NCBI GenBank assembly: GCA_017354595.1
Contig: JAFMQQ010000116.1
Span: forward strand, 1 to 8,140
Length of the DNA stretch: 8,140 bases
Direction: 5' to 3'
Origin: Micromonosporaceae bacterium
GTDB lineage: Bacteria > Actinomycetota > Actinomycetes > Mycobacteriales > Micromonosporaceae
The translations under genes and the position numbers were made by a program. This document shows, one piece after another, positions 1-8,140 of the stretch. Numbering within the stretch: the first letter of the stretch is position 1; each line of letters opens with the position of its first letter. The notes below the pieces were generated by a model. It saw only the letters and a program-made list of their open reading frames with translations. It did not search any database and was not told the origin of the DNA.

Positions 1-169
1 GCTCGGGACCGCCCGGCATGGGGCCGCCGGCCCGCGTGCGCGGCGCGCCGAAGCAGTGCACCCGCAGGTCGGTCAGCGCCCGCAGCTCCCGGGCCAGGTA
101 CTCGGCGTGGACGCCGGCGCCGCCGTACACCTCCGGCGGGTACTCCCGGGTCAGCAGATCGACTCGCAC
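1..169 (-). CDS. glgA: GT4 glycosyltransferase, glycogen synthase / maltose-1-phosphate synthase type, 5' part only
   Basis: The reverse complement from 169 to the left edge reads as an open N-terminus of 56 codons beginning VRVDLLTREYPPEVYGGAGV and continuing through HAEYLARELRAL to VHCFGAPR. This is the start of the actinobacterial GlgA family (GT4), whose mycobacterial member Rv1212c has been renamed GlgM because it makes maltose-1-phosphate from ADP-glucose and glucose-1-phosphate. The GGAGVH stretch near residues 16-21 is the nucleotide-sugar-side glycine loop typical of these enzymes. The GTG start at 169 is well fixed: the frame upstream has only GGG, GCG and GGT codons before a TAG stop at 181-179. 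The gene is divergent from glgC, the usual actinobacterial arrangement. The rest lies outside the window, so substrate preference (glycogen synthase versus maltose-1-phosphate synthase) cannot be judged here. The family call is solid; the exact activity is inferred from context. Confidence 0.88.
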   Translation of the reverse strand, partial: MRVDLLTREYPPEVYGGAGVHAEYLARELRALTDLRVHCFGAPRTRAGGPMPGGPE

Positions 170-175
170 CCCCGC

Positions 176-181
176 ACCCTA
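176..181 (-). promoter_or_regulatory. Candidate -10 element TAGGGT for the divergent glgA gene
   Basis: On the minus strand TAGGGT (181 to 176) is followed by exactly 6 nt (GCGGGG) and then the GTG start at 169. A TAnnnT hexamer at this distance fits a transcript beginning at or next to the start codon, that is, a leaderless mRNA, which is common in actinobacteria. No convincing -35 is seen. The GGG-rich stretch between hexamer and start could instead act as a weak ribosome-binding site, which would favour a leadered transcript from further upstream. The call is based on position and hexamer only. Confidence 0.4.
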
Positions 182-218
182 CGGCGTGGAACCGCTGGTG
201 CCGTGGCGCGCGGCTGGT

Positions 219-224
219 TAGCGT
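219..224 (+). promoter_or_regulatory. Candidate -10 element TAGCGT for the glgC operon, leaderless layout
   Basis: TAGCGT is followed by exactly 6 nt (CAGCCC) and the glgC ATG at 231. No purine-rich ribosome-binding site lies upstream of that ATG, so a leaderless transcript starting at the A of ATG is a reasonable reading. The TAG inside the hexamer is also an in-frame stop for glgC, so no upstream start is possible. The -35 region (about 195-201, CTGGTGC) matches TTGACA poorly. It overlaps the equivalent -35 zone of the divergent glgA promoter, so the two promoters could compete for polymerase or share a regulator. Confidence 0.45.
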
Positions 225-230
225 CAGCCC

Positions 231-1462
231 ATGGCAGCAAAGATCCTGGCGATTGTCCTCGCCGGCGGTGAGGGGAAGCGCCTGATGCCGCTGACCGCGG
301 ACCGGGCCAAGCCGGCGGTTCCGTTCGGTGGGATCTACCGCGTGATCGACTTCGTCCTCTCGAACCTGGCCAACGCGGGGTACCTGAAGATCGTCGTGTT
401 GACCCAGTACAAGTCGCACTCGCTGGACCGGCACATCACCAAGACGTGGCGCCTATCCAACCTGCTGGGCAACTACGTCACGCCGGTACCGGCGCAGCAG
501 CGGCTGGGGCCGCGCTGGTTCGCCGGCTCCGCCGACGCCATCTACCAGAGCCTGAACCTGGTCAACGACGAGATGCCGGACTACCTGATCGTCTTCGGCG
601 CCGACCACATCTACCGGATGGACCCGGCGCAGATGATGGCGCAGCACATCGAGTCGGGTGCCGGGGTGACCGTCGCCGGGATCCGGCAGCCACGCACGAT
701 GGCCGACCAGTTCGGGGTGATCGAGGTGGCGGGCGACCGGCGGCGGATCCGGGCCTTCCGCGAGAAGCCGGGCCAGACACAGGGGCTGCCCGATGCGCCA
801 GAGGAGATCTTCGCATCGATGGGTAACTATGTGTTCAGTACCAAGCTGCTCCTCGAGGCGGTGGAGCAGGACTCGCTGGACGCGACCAGCCGGCACGACA
901 TGGGCGGCAACATCATCCCGATGCTGGTCGAGCGGAACGAGGCGTGCGTCTACGACTTCCGGGACAACTATGTGCCGGGGAGTACCGACCGCGACCGCGG
1001 GTACTGGAGGGATGTCGGGACGCTGGACTCGTTCTACGAGGCGAACATGGACCTGATCGCCATCCATCCGGTCTTCAACCTGTACAACTACGAGTGGCCC
1101 ATCTTCACCGGGTACGACCCGTGGCCGCCGGCGAAGTTCGTGCACGGCTTCCAGGAACGGGTGGGCAGGGCGGTCGGCTCGATGGTCTCCCCGGGAGCGG
1201 TGATCTCCGGTTCGCTGGTGGAGAACTCGGTCGTCTCGCCGAACGTACGGGTGCATTCGTGGGCGCATGTGGCCGGCAGCGTACTGATGGAGGGTGTGGA
1301 CATCGGCCGGCACGCGGTGGTACGCAACGCGATCCTGGACAAGAACGTGGTGGTCGAGGAGGGCACCGAGATCGGCATGGACTCCGAGCGCGACCGGCAG
1401 CGGTTCACCGTCTCCACCGGCGGTGTGGTCGTGATCGGTAAGGGCCAGCGGGTGGGACCGGA

Positions 1463-1466
<4 letters not shown>
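231..1466 (+). CDS. glgC: Glucose-1-phosphate adenylyltransferase (ADP-glucose pyrophosphorylase)
   Basis: Cytosolic enzyme converting ATP and glucose-1-phosphate to ADP-glucose and pyrophosphate, the committing step of bacterial glycogen synthesis. The 411-residue length is normal for the family. The N-terminal nucleotidyltransferase domain carries the glycine-rich nucleotide loop GGEGKRL (residues 12-18), then RAKPAVPFGG (25-34), which in enterobacterial GlgC includes an activator-contacting lysine, GSADAIYQS (99-107), GADHIYRMD (123-131) with the metal-side aspartate at about 125, and FREKP (176-180) with the lysine that contacts glucose-1-phosphate in the family. YWRDVGTLDSFYEANMDL (258-275) closes the catalytic domain. 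From about residue 290 the hexapeptide-like repeats of the C-terminal left-handed beta-helix follow, the region used for oligomerisation and allostery. The ATG at 231 is the only workable start: an in-frame TAG lies at 219-221 and the next Met (residue 20) would remove the nucleotide loop. First gene of the glgC-glgE-glgB operon. Confidence 0.97.
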
Positions 1467-3462
<1,996 letters not shown>

Positions 3463-3475
<13 letters not shown>

Positions 3476-5577
3476 TCGCCGGCCGGGTACATGACCCGCA
3501 CGCGCTGCTCGGCGCCCACCCCAACGGCGCGGGTACCGTCATCCGGGCGCTGCGCCGGGGAGCGGCTTCCGTTGCGGCCATTGTGGACGATGTCCGGCAC
3601 CCGATGCGGCGGATCCACCCGGAGGGAGTCTTCGAGGCGACGGTACCCGGCACCGTGCTGGACTACCGGGTCGAGTCCGACGGCGCGGTGCGCGACGACC
3701 CGTACCGGCACCCGCCGACCGTGGGCGAGCTGGACCTGCACCTGATCCAGGAGGGCCGGCACGAGCGACTGTGGACGGTGCTCGGCGCCCGGCCGGCCAG
3801 CGACGGTCCGGGCGCGGCGTTCGCCGTCTGGGCACCGAACGCACGCGGCGTCCGGCTGATCGGCGACTTCACCGGCTGGGGCGCGCACGACGGCTGGTCG
3901 ATGCGCTCGATGGGTTCCTCCGGTGTGTGGGAGCTGTTCGTACCGGACGCGCGCCCGGGCGACCGGTACAAGTACCGGATCCTGGGCCCGGACGGGGTGT
4001 GGCGGGAGAAGGCCGACCCGCTCGCCAGCTGTACCGAGGCGCCACCGCGTACCGCCTCGGTGGTGTACGCCTCCCGGCATGAGTGGCGCGACGGCGACTG
4101 GCTGGCCCGCCGCGAGCGCGCAGCCGGGCGGGCGCACCAGGAGCCGATGAGCGTGTACGAGGTGCACCTCGGCTCGTGGCGCCCCGGTCTGTCCTATCTG
4201 GAGCTCGCCGACCAGCTGGTGGAGTACGTGCTGGAGACCGGCTTCACGCACGTGGAGCTGATGCCGGTGATGGAGCACCCGTTCGGCGGCTCGTGGGGGT
4301 ACCAGGTCACCGGCTACTACGCGCCGACTGCACGGATGGGCACCCCGGACGACTTCCGCGAGCTGGTCGACCGGCTGCACCAGGCCGGCATCGGGGTACT
4401 GCTGGACTGGGTACCGGCGCACTTCCCGCGCGACGAGTGGGCGCTGGCCCGGTTCGACGGCACCCCGCTGTACGAGCACCCCGACCCACGCCTGGGCGAG
4501 CACCCCGACTGGGGCACGTACGTCTTCGACTTCGGCCGGCCGGAGGTGCGCAACTTCCTGGTGGCCAACGCGCTCTACTGGCTGTCTGAGTTCCATGTGG
4601 ACGGTCTGCGGGTGGACGCGGTCGCCTCGATGCTGTACCGGGACTACTCGCGCCAGCCGGGGGAGTGGACGCCGAACCAGTTCGGCGGGCGGGAGAACCT
4701 GGATGCGATCTCGTTCCTGCAGGAGATGAACGCGACGGCGTACCGCGGCTGTCCGGGAATCGTCACGATCGCCGAGGAGTCCACCGCCTGGCCGGGGGTG
4801 ACCAGGCCGACCAGCGCCGACGGCCTGGGTTTCGGTTTCAAATGGAATATGGGCTGGATGCACGACACCCTCGGCTACCTCGCCAAGGACCCGATCCACC
4901 GGCAGTGGCACCACCACCAGATGACCTTCTCCCTGGTGTACGCCTGGACCGAGAACTTCATCCTGCCGATCAGCCACGACGAGGTGGTGCACGGCAAGGG
5001 ATCGCTGGTCGCCAAGATGCCGGGGGACTGGCGGCAGCGCCTTGCGAGCACCAGGGCGCTGCTGGCCTACATGTGGGCGCACCCGGGCAAGCAGCTGCTG
5101 TTCATGGGCTGCGAACTGGGCGACGAGCGGGAGTGGAGCGAGCAGCGCGGGCTGGACTGGGCGCTGCTGGCCGACCCGTACCGGGCCGGGGTACGGCAAC
5201 TGGTCCGCGACCTCAACACCGCCTACCGCGCCGACCCGGCGCTGTGGTCGCGGGACGGCACCCCGGACGGGTTCGCCTGGATCGTGGCCGACGATTCGGC
5301 GCACAACGTCTTCGCCTTCGCCCGTACCGGCGAGGACGGCTCGGTGCTGGTCTGCGTGGTGAACTTCGCCGGCACGACACACGAGTGGTACCGGGTGGGA
5401 CTGCCGATGCCGGGGCAGTGGCGAGAGGTGATCAATACAGACGCGGAGGCGTACGGCGGCTGGGGGGTGGGCAACCTCGGCTCGTTCACGGCCCAGGACC
5501 GGCCGTGGCACGGGATGCCGGCCTCGGCGTCACTGCGCCTGCCCGCCCTGGGCGCCCTCTGGCTGCGCCCGGCCTGA
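3463..5577 (+). CDS. glgB: 1,4-alpha-glucan branching enzyme
   Basis: GH13 subfamily 9 enzyme that cuts alpha-1,4-glucan chains and re-attaches them through alpha-1,6 bonds, giving glycogen its branches. The length of 704 residues is close to typical GlgB (about 730). The N1 module starts with HDPHALLGAHP (10-20). The CBM48 beta-sandwich spans about 117-190 (FAVWAPNARGVRLIGDFTGW). YEVHLGSWR (232-240) opens the catalytic barrel, followed by ELMPVMEHPFGGSWGYQVTG (265-284). The catalytic triad is complete: nucleophile Asp385 in GLRVDAVASM, acid/base Glu438 in IAEEST, and Asp506 in ISHDEVVHGK. The spacings of 53 and 68 residues are the same as in E. coli GlgB (Asp405, Glu458, Asp526). The C-terminal beta domain is complete to the TGA at 5575-5577. 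The GTG start at 3463 lies 13 nt inside glgE in another frame, with GGGGG at 3452-3456 as a modest ribosome-binding site. The overlap implies co-transcription and probably coupled translation with glgE. Confidence 0.96.
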
Positions 5578-5613
5578 CGGCCTCGGCACATCGCCGTCCG
5601 CCCGCCCCACCGG

Positions 5614-5675
5614 CACAAGTTCATTGAAGTTGTGGTTATGGCGACGCCGATAACCACAACTTCAATGAACTTGTG
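5614..5675. repeat. Perfect 26-bp inverted repeat, 10-nt spacer, with nested palindromes; possible glgB terminator or tandem operator
   Basis: The left arm 5614-5639 and right arm 5650-5675 are exact reverse complements over all 26 positions, separated by GGCGACGCCG (which can add three more pairs with a one-base bulge). The arms are about 35% GC in a region near 70%, so the element is conspicuous. Each arm is also self-complementary: 5614-5634 has halves CACAAGTTCA and TGAAGTTGTG around a central T, matching at 9 of 10 pairs, and 5655-5675 is its mirror copy. The two inner palindromes are centred 41 bp apart, close to four helical turns. Lying 36 nt past the glgB stop, the stem could end the operon transcript, but no U-run follows it. 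A pair of operator sites for the next gene, or a copy of a dispersed genomic repeat, are the alternatives. The structure is certain; its role is not. Confidence 0.9.
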
Positions 5676-5715
5676 GGGACGGACCCGGTGGACGCCGCGC
5701 GCGGTCACGAGAGGG

Positions 5716-5721
5716 TACGGT
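5716..5721 (+). promoter_or_regulatory. Weak -10-like hexamer TACGGT before the DUF6928-like gene
   Basis: TACGGT fits the loose TAnnnT form and lies 35 nt before the ATG at 5757, leaving room for a short leader containing the ribosome-binding site. The only TTGACA-like word upstream, GTGGAC at 5688-5693, is 22 nt away, too far for a normal spacer. It is listed because a promoter is needed between the inverted repeat and the gene, but support is slight. Confidence 0.22.
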
Positions 5722-5745
5722 GCGAGCATCCGTCTGCCCGACCAG

Positions 5746-5751
5746 AAGGAG
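5746..5751 (+). promoter_or_regulatory. Ribosome-binding site AAGGAG deciding the start at 5757
   Basis: AAGGAG (within AGAAGGAG, 5744-5751) stands 5 nt before the ATG at 5757. It is the strongest Shine-Dalgarno match in the window. It selects this ATG over the in-frame GTG at 5673, which falls inside the inverted repeat and has no such site. Confidence 0.8.
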
Positions 5752-5756
5752 CCGGC

Positions 5757-6134
5757 ATGGGTGCGAAGACCGCGGTGCTCGCCTTCAGCGACGGAGACCT
5801 TCGCCCCGCGTTGCTCGGCGCGACGCGCGCGGACCCGGCCGAGGTCGAGGAGTTCGTCCGTGAGGTCAACCCCGGCTACGATCTGACGCCGATCGGCGAC
5901 GGCTCGCTCTTCGACTCGGTCTATCCGCCCGATGACATCACCTACGCCACCCTGCTTGCCGGGGCTGAGCTGCTGTGCGACCGCAGGCTCGTGCTCGACC
6001 GTCCATCCGAACTCCCCGATCATCTCCGCAAAGCCGGCGCCGGCCGGCGGATCGTCATGCACGGCATGCACTCGGTCGTGGACTGGCTGTGCTTCGCGGT
6101 ATGGGAAGACGGGACGGGTCCGGACGCCCTCTGA
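5757..6134 (+). CDS. DUF6928-family-like protein, probably C-terminally truncated
   Basis: A 125-residue protein beginning MGAKTAVLAFSDGDLRPALL, the characteristic opening of a family of uncharacterised actinobacterial proteins that I recognise as DUF6928. Further family-like blocks are GYDLTPIGDGSLFDSVYPPDDITYA (about 41-65), LLCDRRLVLDRPSELPDHL (about 74-92) and RRIVMHGMHSVVDWLCFAVWEDG (about 98-120). No signal peptide or membrane segment is visible; the function of the family is unknown to me. From memory, full-length members run on for another 80 or more residues after the AVWEDG block. Here only TGPDAL follows before TGA. No other frame downstream restores a continuation, and the convergent ABC gene ends 22 nt later. 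The last codons form one arm of a GC-rich stem-loop. The simplest reading is that a deletion joined the gene to a terminator, leaving a pseudogene or shortened protein. ATG 5757 is chosen for its ribosome-binding site and the family-like N-terminus. Confidence 0.75.
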   Translation: MGAKTAVLAFSDGDLRPALLGATRADPAEVEEFVREVNPGYDLTPIGDGSLFDSVYPPDDITYATLLAGAELLCDRRLVLDRPSELPDHLRKAGAGRRIVMHGMHSVVDWLCFAVWEDGTGPDAL

Positions 6135-6156
6135 CAAGCGCGCCCGGACCCGCCCC
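6111..6156. terminator. Bidirectional stem-loop between convergent genes
   Basis: The left arm 6111-6123 and right arm 6144-6156 pair at 12 of 13 positions (one A-C mismatch at 6114/6153), including the unbroken core CGGGTCCGG / CCGGACCCG, around a 20-nt loop. The right arm abuts the stop codon of the minus-strand ABC gene (6157-6159), so the hairpin begins immediately after that stop. On the plus strand it overlaps the last seven codons and stop of the DUF6928-like gene. No U-tract is present in either direction, which is common for actinobacterial terminators, so termination is inferred from the structure and convergent position. Confidence 0.6.
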
Positions 6157-8140
6157 TCAGTCGAGTTCGGCGACGGGCTGGGCGAACTGGGCCCGGTACA
6201 GCCGGGCGTAGGCGCCATCGGCGTCCACCAGTTGCTCGTGCGTACCCTGCTCCACAATGGAGCCCGACTCCATCACCAGGATCAGGTCCGCGTCCCGGAT
6301 GGTGGAGAGGCGGTGCGCGATGACGAAGCTGGTCCGTCCCGCCCGCAGCCGGCTCATCGCCCGCTGGATCAGCACCTCGGTACGGGTGTCCACCGAGCTG
6401 GTCGCCTCGTCCAGTACCAGGATCGCCGGGTCGGCGAGGAACGCCCGGGCGATGGTCACCAGTTGCTTCTCCCCGGCGGACAGGCCGGTCCCGTCCTCGT
6501 CCAGCACCGTGTCGTACCCGCTCTGCAGCGTGCGGACGAACCGGTCCACGTGCGCCGCCTCCGCCGCCGCGTGGATGTCGCGCTGGGTCGGGTCGTCGGC
6601 GCCGTACCCGATGTTCTGCGCGACCGTACCGCCGAACAGCCAGGTGTCCTGCAGCACCATGCCGATGTTGGCCCGCAGCCGCTCCCGCGGCATGCTCGCG
6701 ATGTCCACCCCGTCCAGGGTGATCCTGCCGCCGGTCACGTCATAGAAGCGCATCAGCAGGTTGACCAGTGTGGTCTTGCCCGCGCCGGTGGGCCCGACGA
6801 TCGCCACCGTCTGTCCAGGGTGGACAGTCAGGGAGAGGTGCTCGATCAGCGGCTGGTCGGGCTTGTACCGGAAGGAGACGTCCTCGAACGCGACCAGGCC
6901 GGCCACCTCCGCCCCCCGCTGTACCGGTACCGCGGCCGGCACCGGGGCCGGTTCCGGGTCCGGCGTCTGCTCCGGCTCGTCCAGCAGGCCGAAGACCCGC
7001 TCCGCCGAGGCCACGCCGGACTGGAGCAGGTTCGCCATCGCCGCCACCTGGGTCACCGGCTGGCTGAACTGGCGCGAGTACTGGATGAACGCCTGTACGC
7101 TGCCGAGCGAGAGCGAGCCCGACGCGACCTGCAGCCCGCCGACCACCGCGACCAGCACATAGTTCAGGTTGCCCATCAGCATCATCGCCGGCTGGATGGT
7201 GCCGGAGATGAACTGCGCCTTGAAGCTGGAGCCCCAGAGCGCCTCGTTGTGCTCCTTGAACGCCTGCGCCGCCTCGCGTTGCCGGCCGAACGCCTTGACC
7301 ACCGAGTGGCCGGTGAAGACCTCCTCGATGTGCCCGTTCAGCTTGCCGGTGCTGGCCCACTGCTGCACGAACTGCGGCCGGGACCGGCGCGCGATCGCCG
7401 CCGTGATGGCGATGGAGACCGGGATGGTGACCAGTGCGATGGCGGCGAGCAACGGGGAGATCCAGAACATCATGCCGAGCACCCCGAGCACGGTCAGCAG
7501 TGCGGTGACCAGTTGGCTGAGCGTCTGCTGCAGGGTCTGCGCGATGTTGTCGGTGTCGTTGGTGGCCCGGGACAGGATCTCGCCCCGCGGCTGACCGTCG
7601 AAATAGGAGAGTGGCAGCCGGGACAGCTTCACCTCCACCTGTTCGCGCAACCGGAACACCGTGGTCTGCACCATCCTGGTCAGCAGCCGTCCCTGGAGCA
7701 GGCCGAAGAGTGCGGCGCACAGGTAGATCAGCAACACCCACAGCAGCACCCGGCCGACCGCGGTGAAGTCGATGCCGTGGCCGGGAACCACCGGCATCGC
7801 GCCGAGCAGGTCGGCGTACCGGTTCTGGCCGCGGGCCCGGAGCCCGGCCACCGCCTGCGCCTTGCTGATCCCCGCCGGCAGGTTCTTGCCGATGACCCCG
7901 GCGAAGACCAGGTCGGTGGCGTGGCCCAGAATCCGCGGGCCGAGCACCGAGAGCCCGACGCTGGCCAAGCCGCAACCGAGCACCGCGATCGCGGTCCACC
8001 GTTGCGGCCGGAGCAGGCCGAGCACGCGCAGCCCGGAGCCGCGCAGATCCTTCGGCTTCTCACCGGGCTGGCCGAGGGCCATCATCCGGCCCGGGCCGCC
8101 CATCATCGGCCCGCGCCGGGCGCCTGGTCCGGCCGGGCCG
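6157..8140 (-). CDS. ABC exporter half-transporter (fused membrane and ATPase domains), 5' end open
   Basis: Multidrug/lipid-type ABC exporter subunit. Counting from the Met codon at 8106-8104, the membrane domain covers about residues 35-345, with hydrophobic spans near 37-58, 117-138, 196-216, 218-238 and 303-325. A long extracytoplasmic loop (about 71-115) lies between the first two. After a Pro/Ala-rich linker (377-401) comes the nucleotide-binding domain: Walker A GPTGAGKT (438-445), Q-loop Gln486, signature LSAGE (542-546), Walker B ILVLDE with catalytic Glu567, D-loop SSVD and H-loop His598. All ATPase residues are intact. The pattern resembles the catalytically competent subunit of actinobacterial heterodimeric exporters, whose partner gene usually precedes it; here that would be beyond the right edge. 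The frame stays open to 8140 and reads GPAGPGARRGP before the double Met at 8106-8101. No ribosome-binding site precedes that Met, so the true start is probably outside the window. Substrate unknown. Confidence 0.93.
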   Translation of the reverse strand, partial: GPAGPGARRGPMMGGPGRMMALGQPGEKPKDLRGSGLRVLGLLRPQRWTAIAVLGCGLASVGLSVLGPRILGHATDLVFAGVIGKNLPAGISKAQAVAGLRARGQNRYADLLGAMPVVPGHGIDFTAVGRVLLWVLLIYLCAALFGLLQGRLLTRMVQTTVFRLREQVEVKLSRLPLSYFDGQPRGEILSRATNDTDNIAQTLQQTLSQLVTALLTVLGVLGMMFWISPLLAAIALVTIPVSIAITAAIARRSRPQFVQQWASTGKLNGHIEEVFTGHSVVKAFGRQREAAQAFKEHNEALWGSSFKAQFISGTIQPAMMLMGNLNYVLVAVVGGLQVASGSLSLGSVQAFIQYSRQFSQPVTQVAAMANLLQSGVASAERVFGLLDEPEQTPDPEPAPVPAAVPVQRGAEVAGLVAFEDVSFRYKPDQPLIEHLSLTVHPGQTVAIVGPTGAGKTTLVNLLMRFYDVTGGRITLDGVDIASMPRERLRANIGMVLQDTWLFGGTVAQNIGYGADDPTQRDIHAAAEAAHVDRFVRTLQSGYDTVLDEDGTGLSAGEKQLVTIARAFLADPAILVLDEATSSVDTRTEVLIQRAMSRLRAGRTSFVIAHRLSTIRDADLILVMESGSIVEQGTHEQLVDADGAYARLYRAQFAQPVAELD

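Noticed and set aside
56..271. Small plus-strand open frames (18-221 and 56-271) before glgC
   Set aside because: They lie antisense to the conserved GlgA N-terminus and run into glgC out of frame. No ribosome-binding site and no recognisable product.
5614..5675. CRISPR repeat or insertion-sequence terminal repeats
   Set aside because: Only one pair of inverted arms with a 10-nt spacer, no repeat-spacer array, no transposase and no target-site duplication visible beside the arms.
5673..5756. Upstream GTG start at 5673 for the DUF6928-like gene
   Set aside because: It would begin inside the inverted repeat without a ribosome-binding site and add 28 residues not seen in the family. ATG 5757 has AAGGAG at 5 nt and the family-like MGAKTA start.
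5223..6257. Minus-strand open frame spanning the inverted repeat and the DUF6928-like gene
   Set aside because: It overlaps glgB, the repeat, the DUF6928-like gene and the ABC gene end. The translation lacks any domain, and the opposite strand has a strong ribosome-binding site and family-like protein.
6740..7999. Second minus-strand open frame (419 codons) within the ABC gene
   Set aside because: Same strand but a different frame from the ABC exporter. The protein is a Gly/Arg/Ala-rich shadow, while the exporter frame carries every ABC motif.

Overview
This window is high-GC actinobacterial chromosome, roughly 70% GC by eye, with strong G/C bias at third codon positions. Gene order, overlapping start/stop codons and the protein families present (maltose-1-phosphate-type glycogen enzymes, a DUF6928-like protein, a heterodimer-type ABC exporter) suggest a Micromonosporaceae-like actinomycete. 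The genus cannot be fixed from the window.

Layout. At the left edge, on the minus strand, are the first 56 codons of a GT4 glycosyltransferase of the actinobacterial GlgA/GlgM type (1-169). A 61-bp divergent promoter region (170-230) separates it from a plus-strand operon: glgC (231-1466), glgE (1463-3475) and glgB (3463-5577), joined by 4-nt and 13-nt overlaps. A 179-bp gap follows. It holds a perfect 26-bp inverted repeat (5614-5675) that is AT-rich and stands out sharply from its surroundings. Next is a short plus-strand gene with a good ribosome-binding site (5757-6134), which looks like a DUF6928-family protein lacking its C-terminal half. Its 3' end runs into a GC-rich stem-loop (6111-6156) shared with the convergent minus-strand gene, an ABC exporter half-transporter (6157 to the right edge, 5' end open).

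How the genes work together. GlgC makes ADP-glucose. In the mycobacterial scheme the divergent GlgA/GlgM-type enzyme uses ADP-glucose and glucose-1-phosphate to make maltose-1-phosphate, GlgE polymerises maltosyl units from it into alpha-1,4-glucan, and GlgB adds the alpha-1,6 branches. The window therefore appears to hold a compact, complete route from glucose-1-phosphate to branched glucan. No treS or mak lies between glgE and glgB. The ABC exporter and the DUF6928-like gene show no evident functional link to glycogen.

Most interesting points. (1) Two near-identical -10-like hexamers, TAGCGT and TAGGGT, sit exactly 6 nt before the glgC and glgA starts on opposite strands, suggesting paired leaderless promoters. 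(2) Each arm of the 26-bp inverted repeat is itself a near-perfect 21-bp palindrome. (3) The DUF6928-like gene appears to have been cut and joined directly to a terminator.
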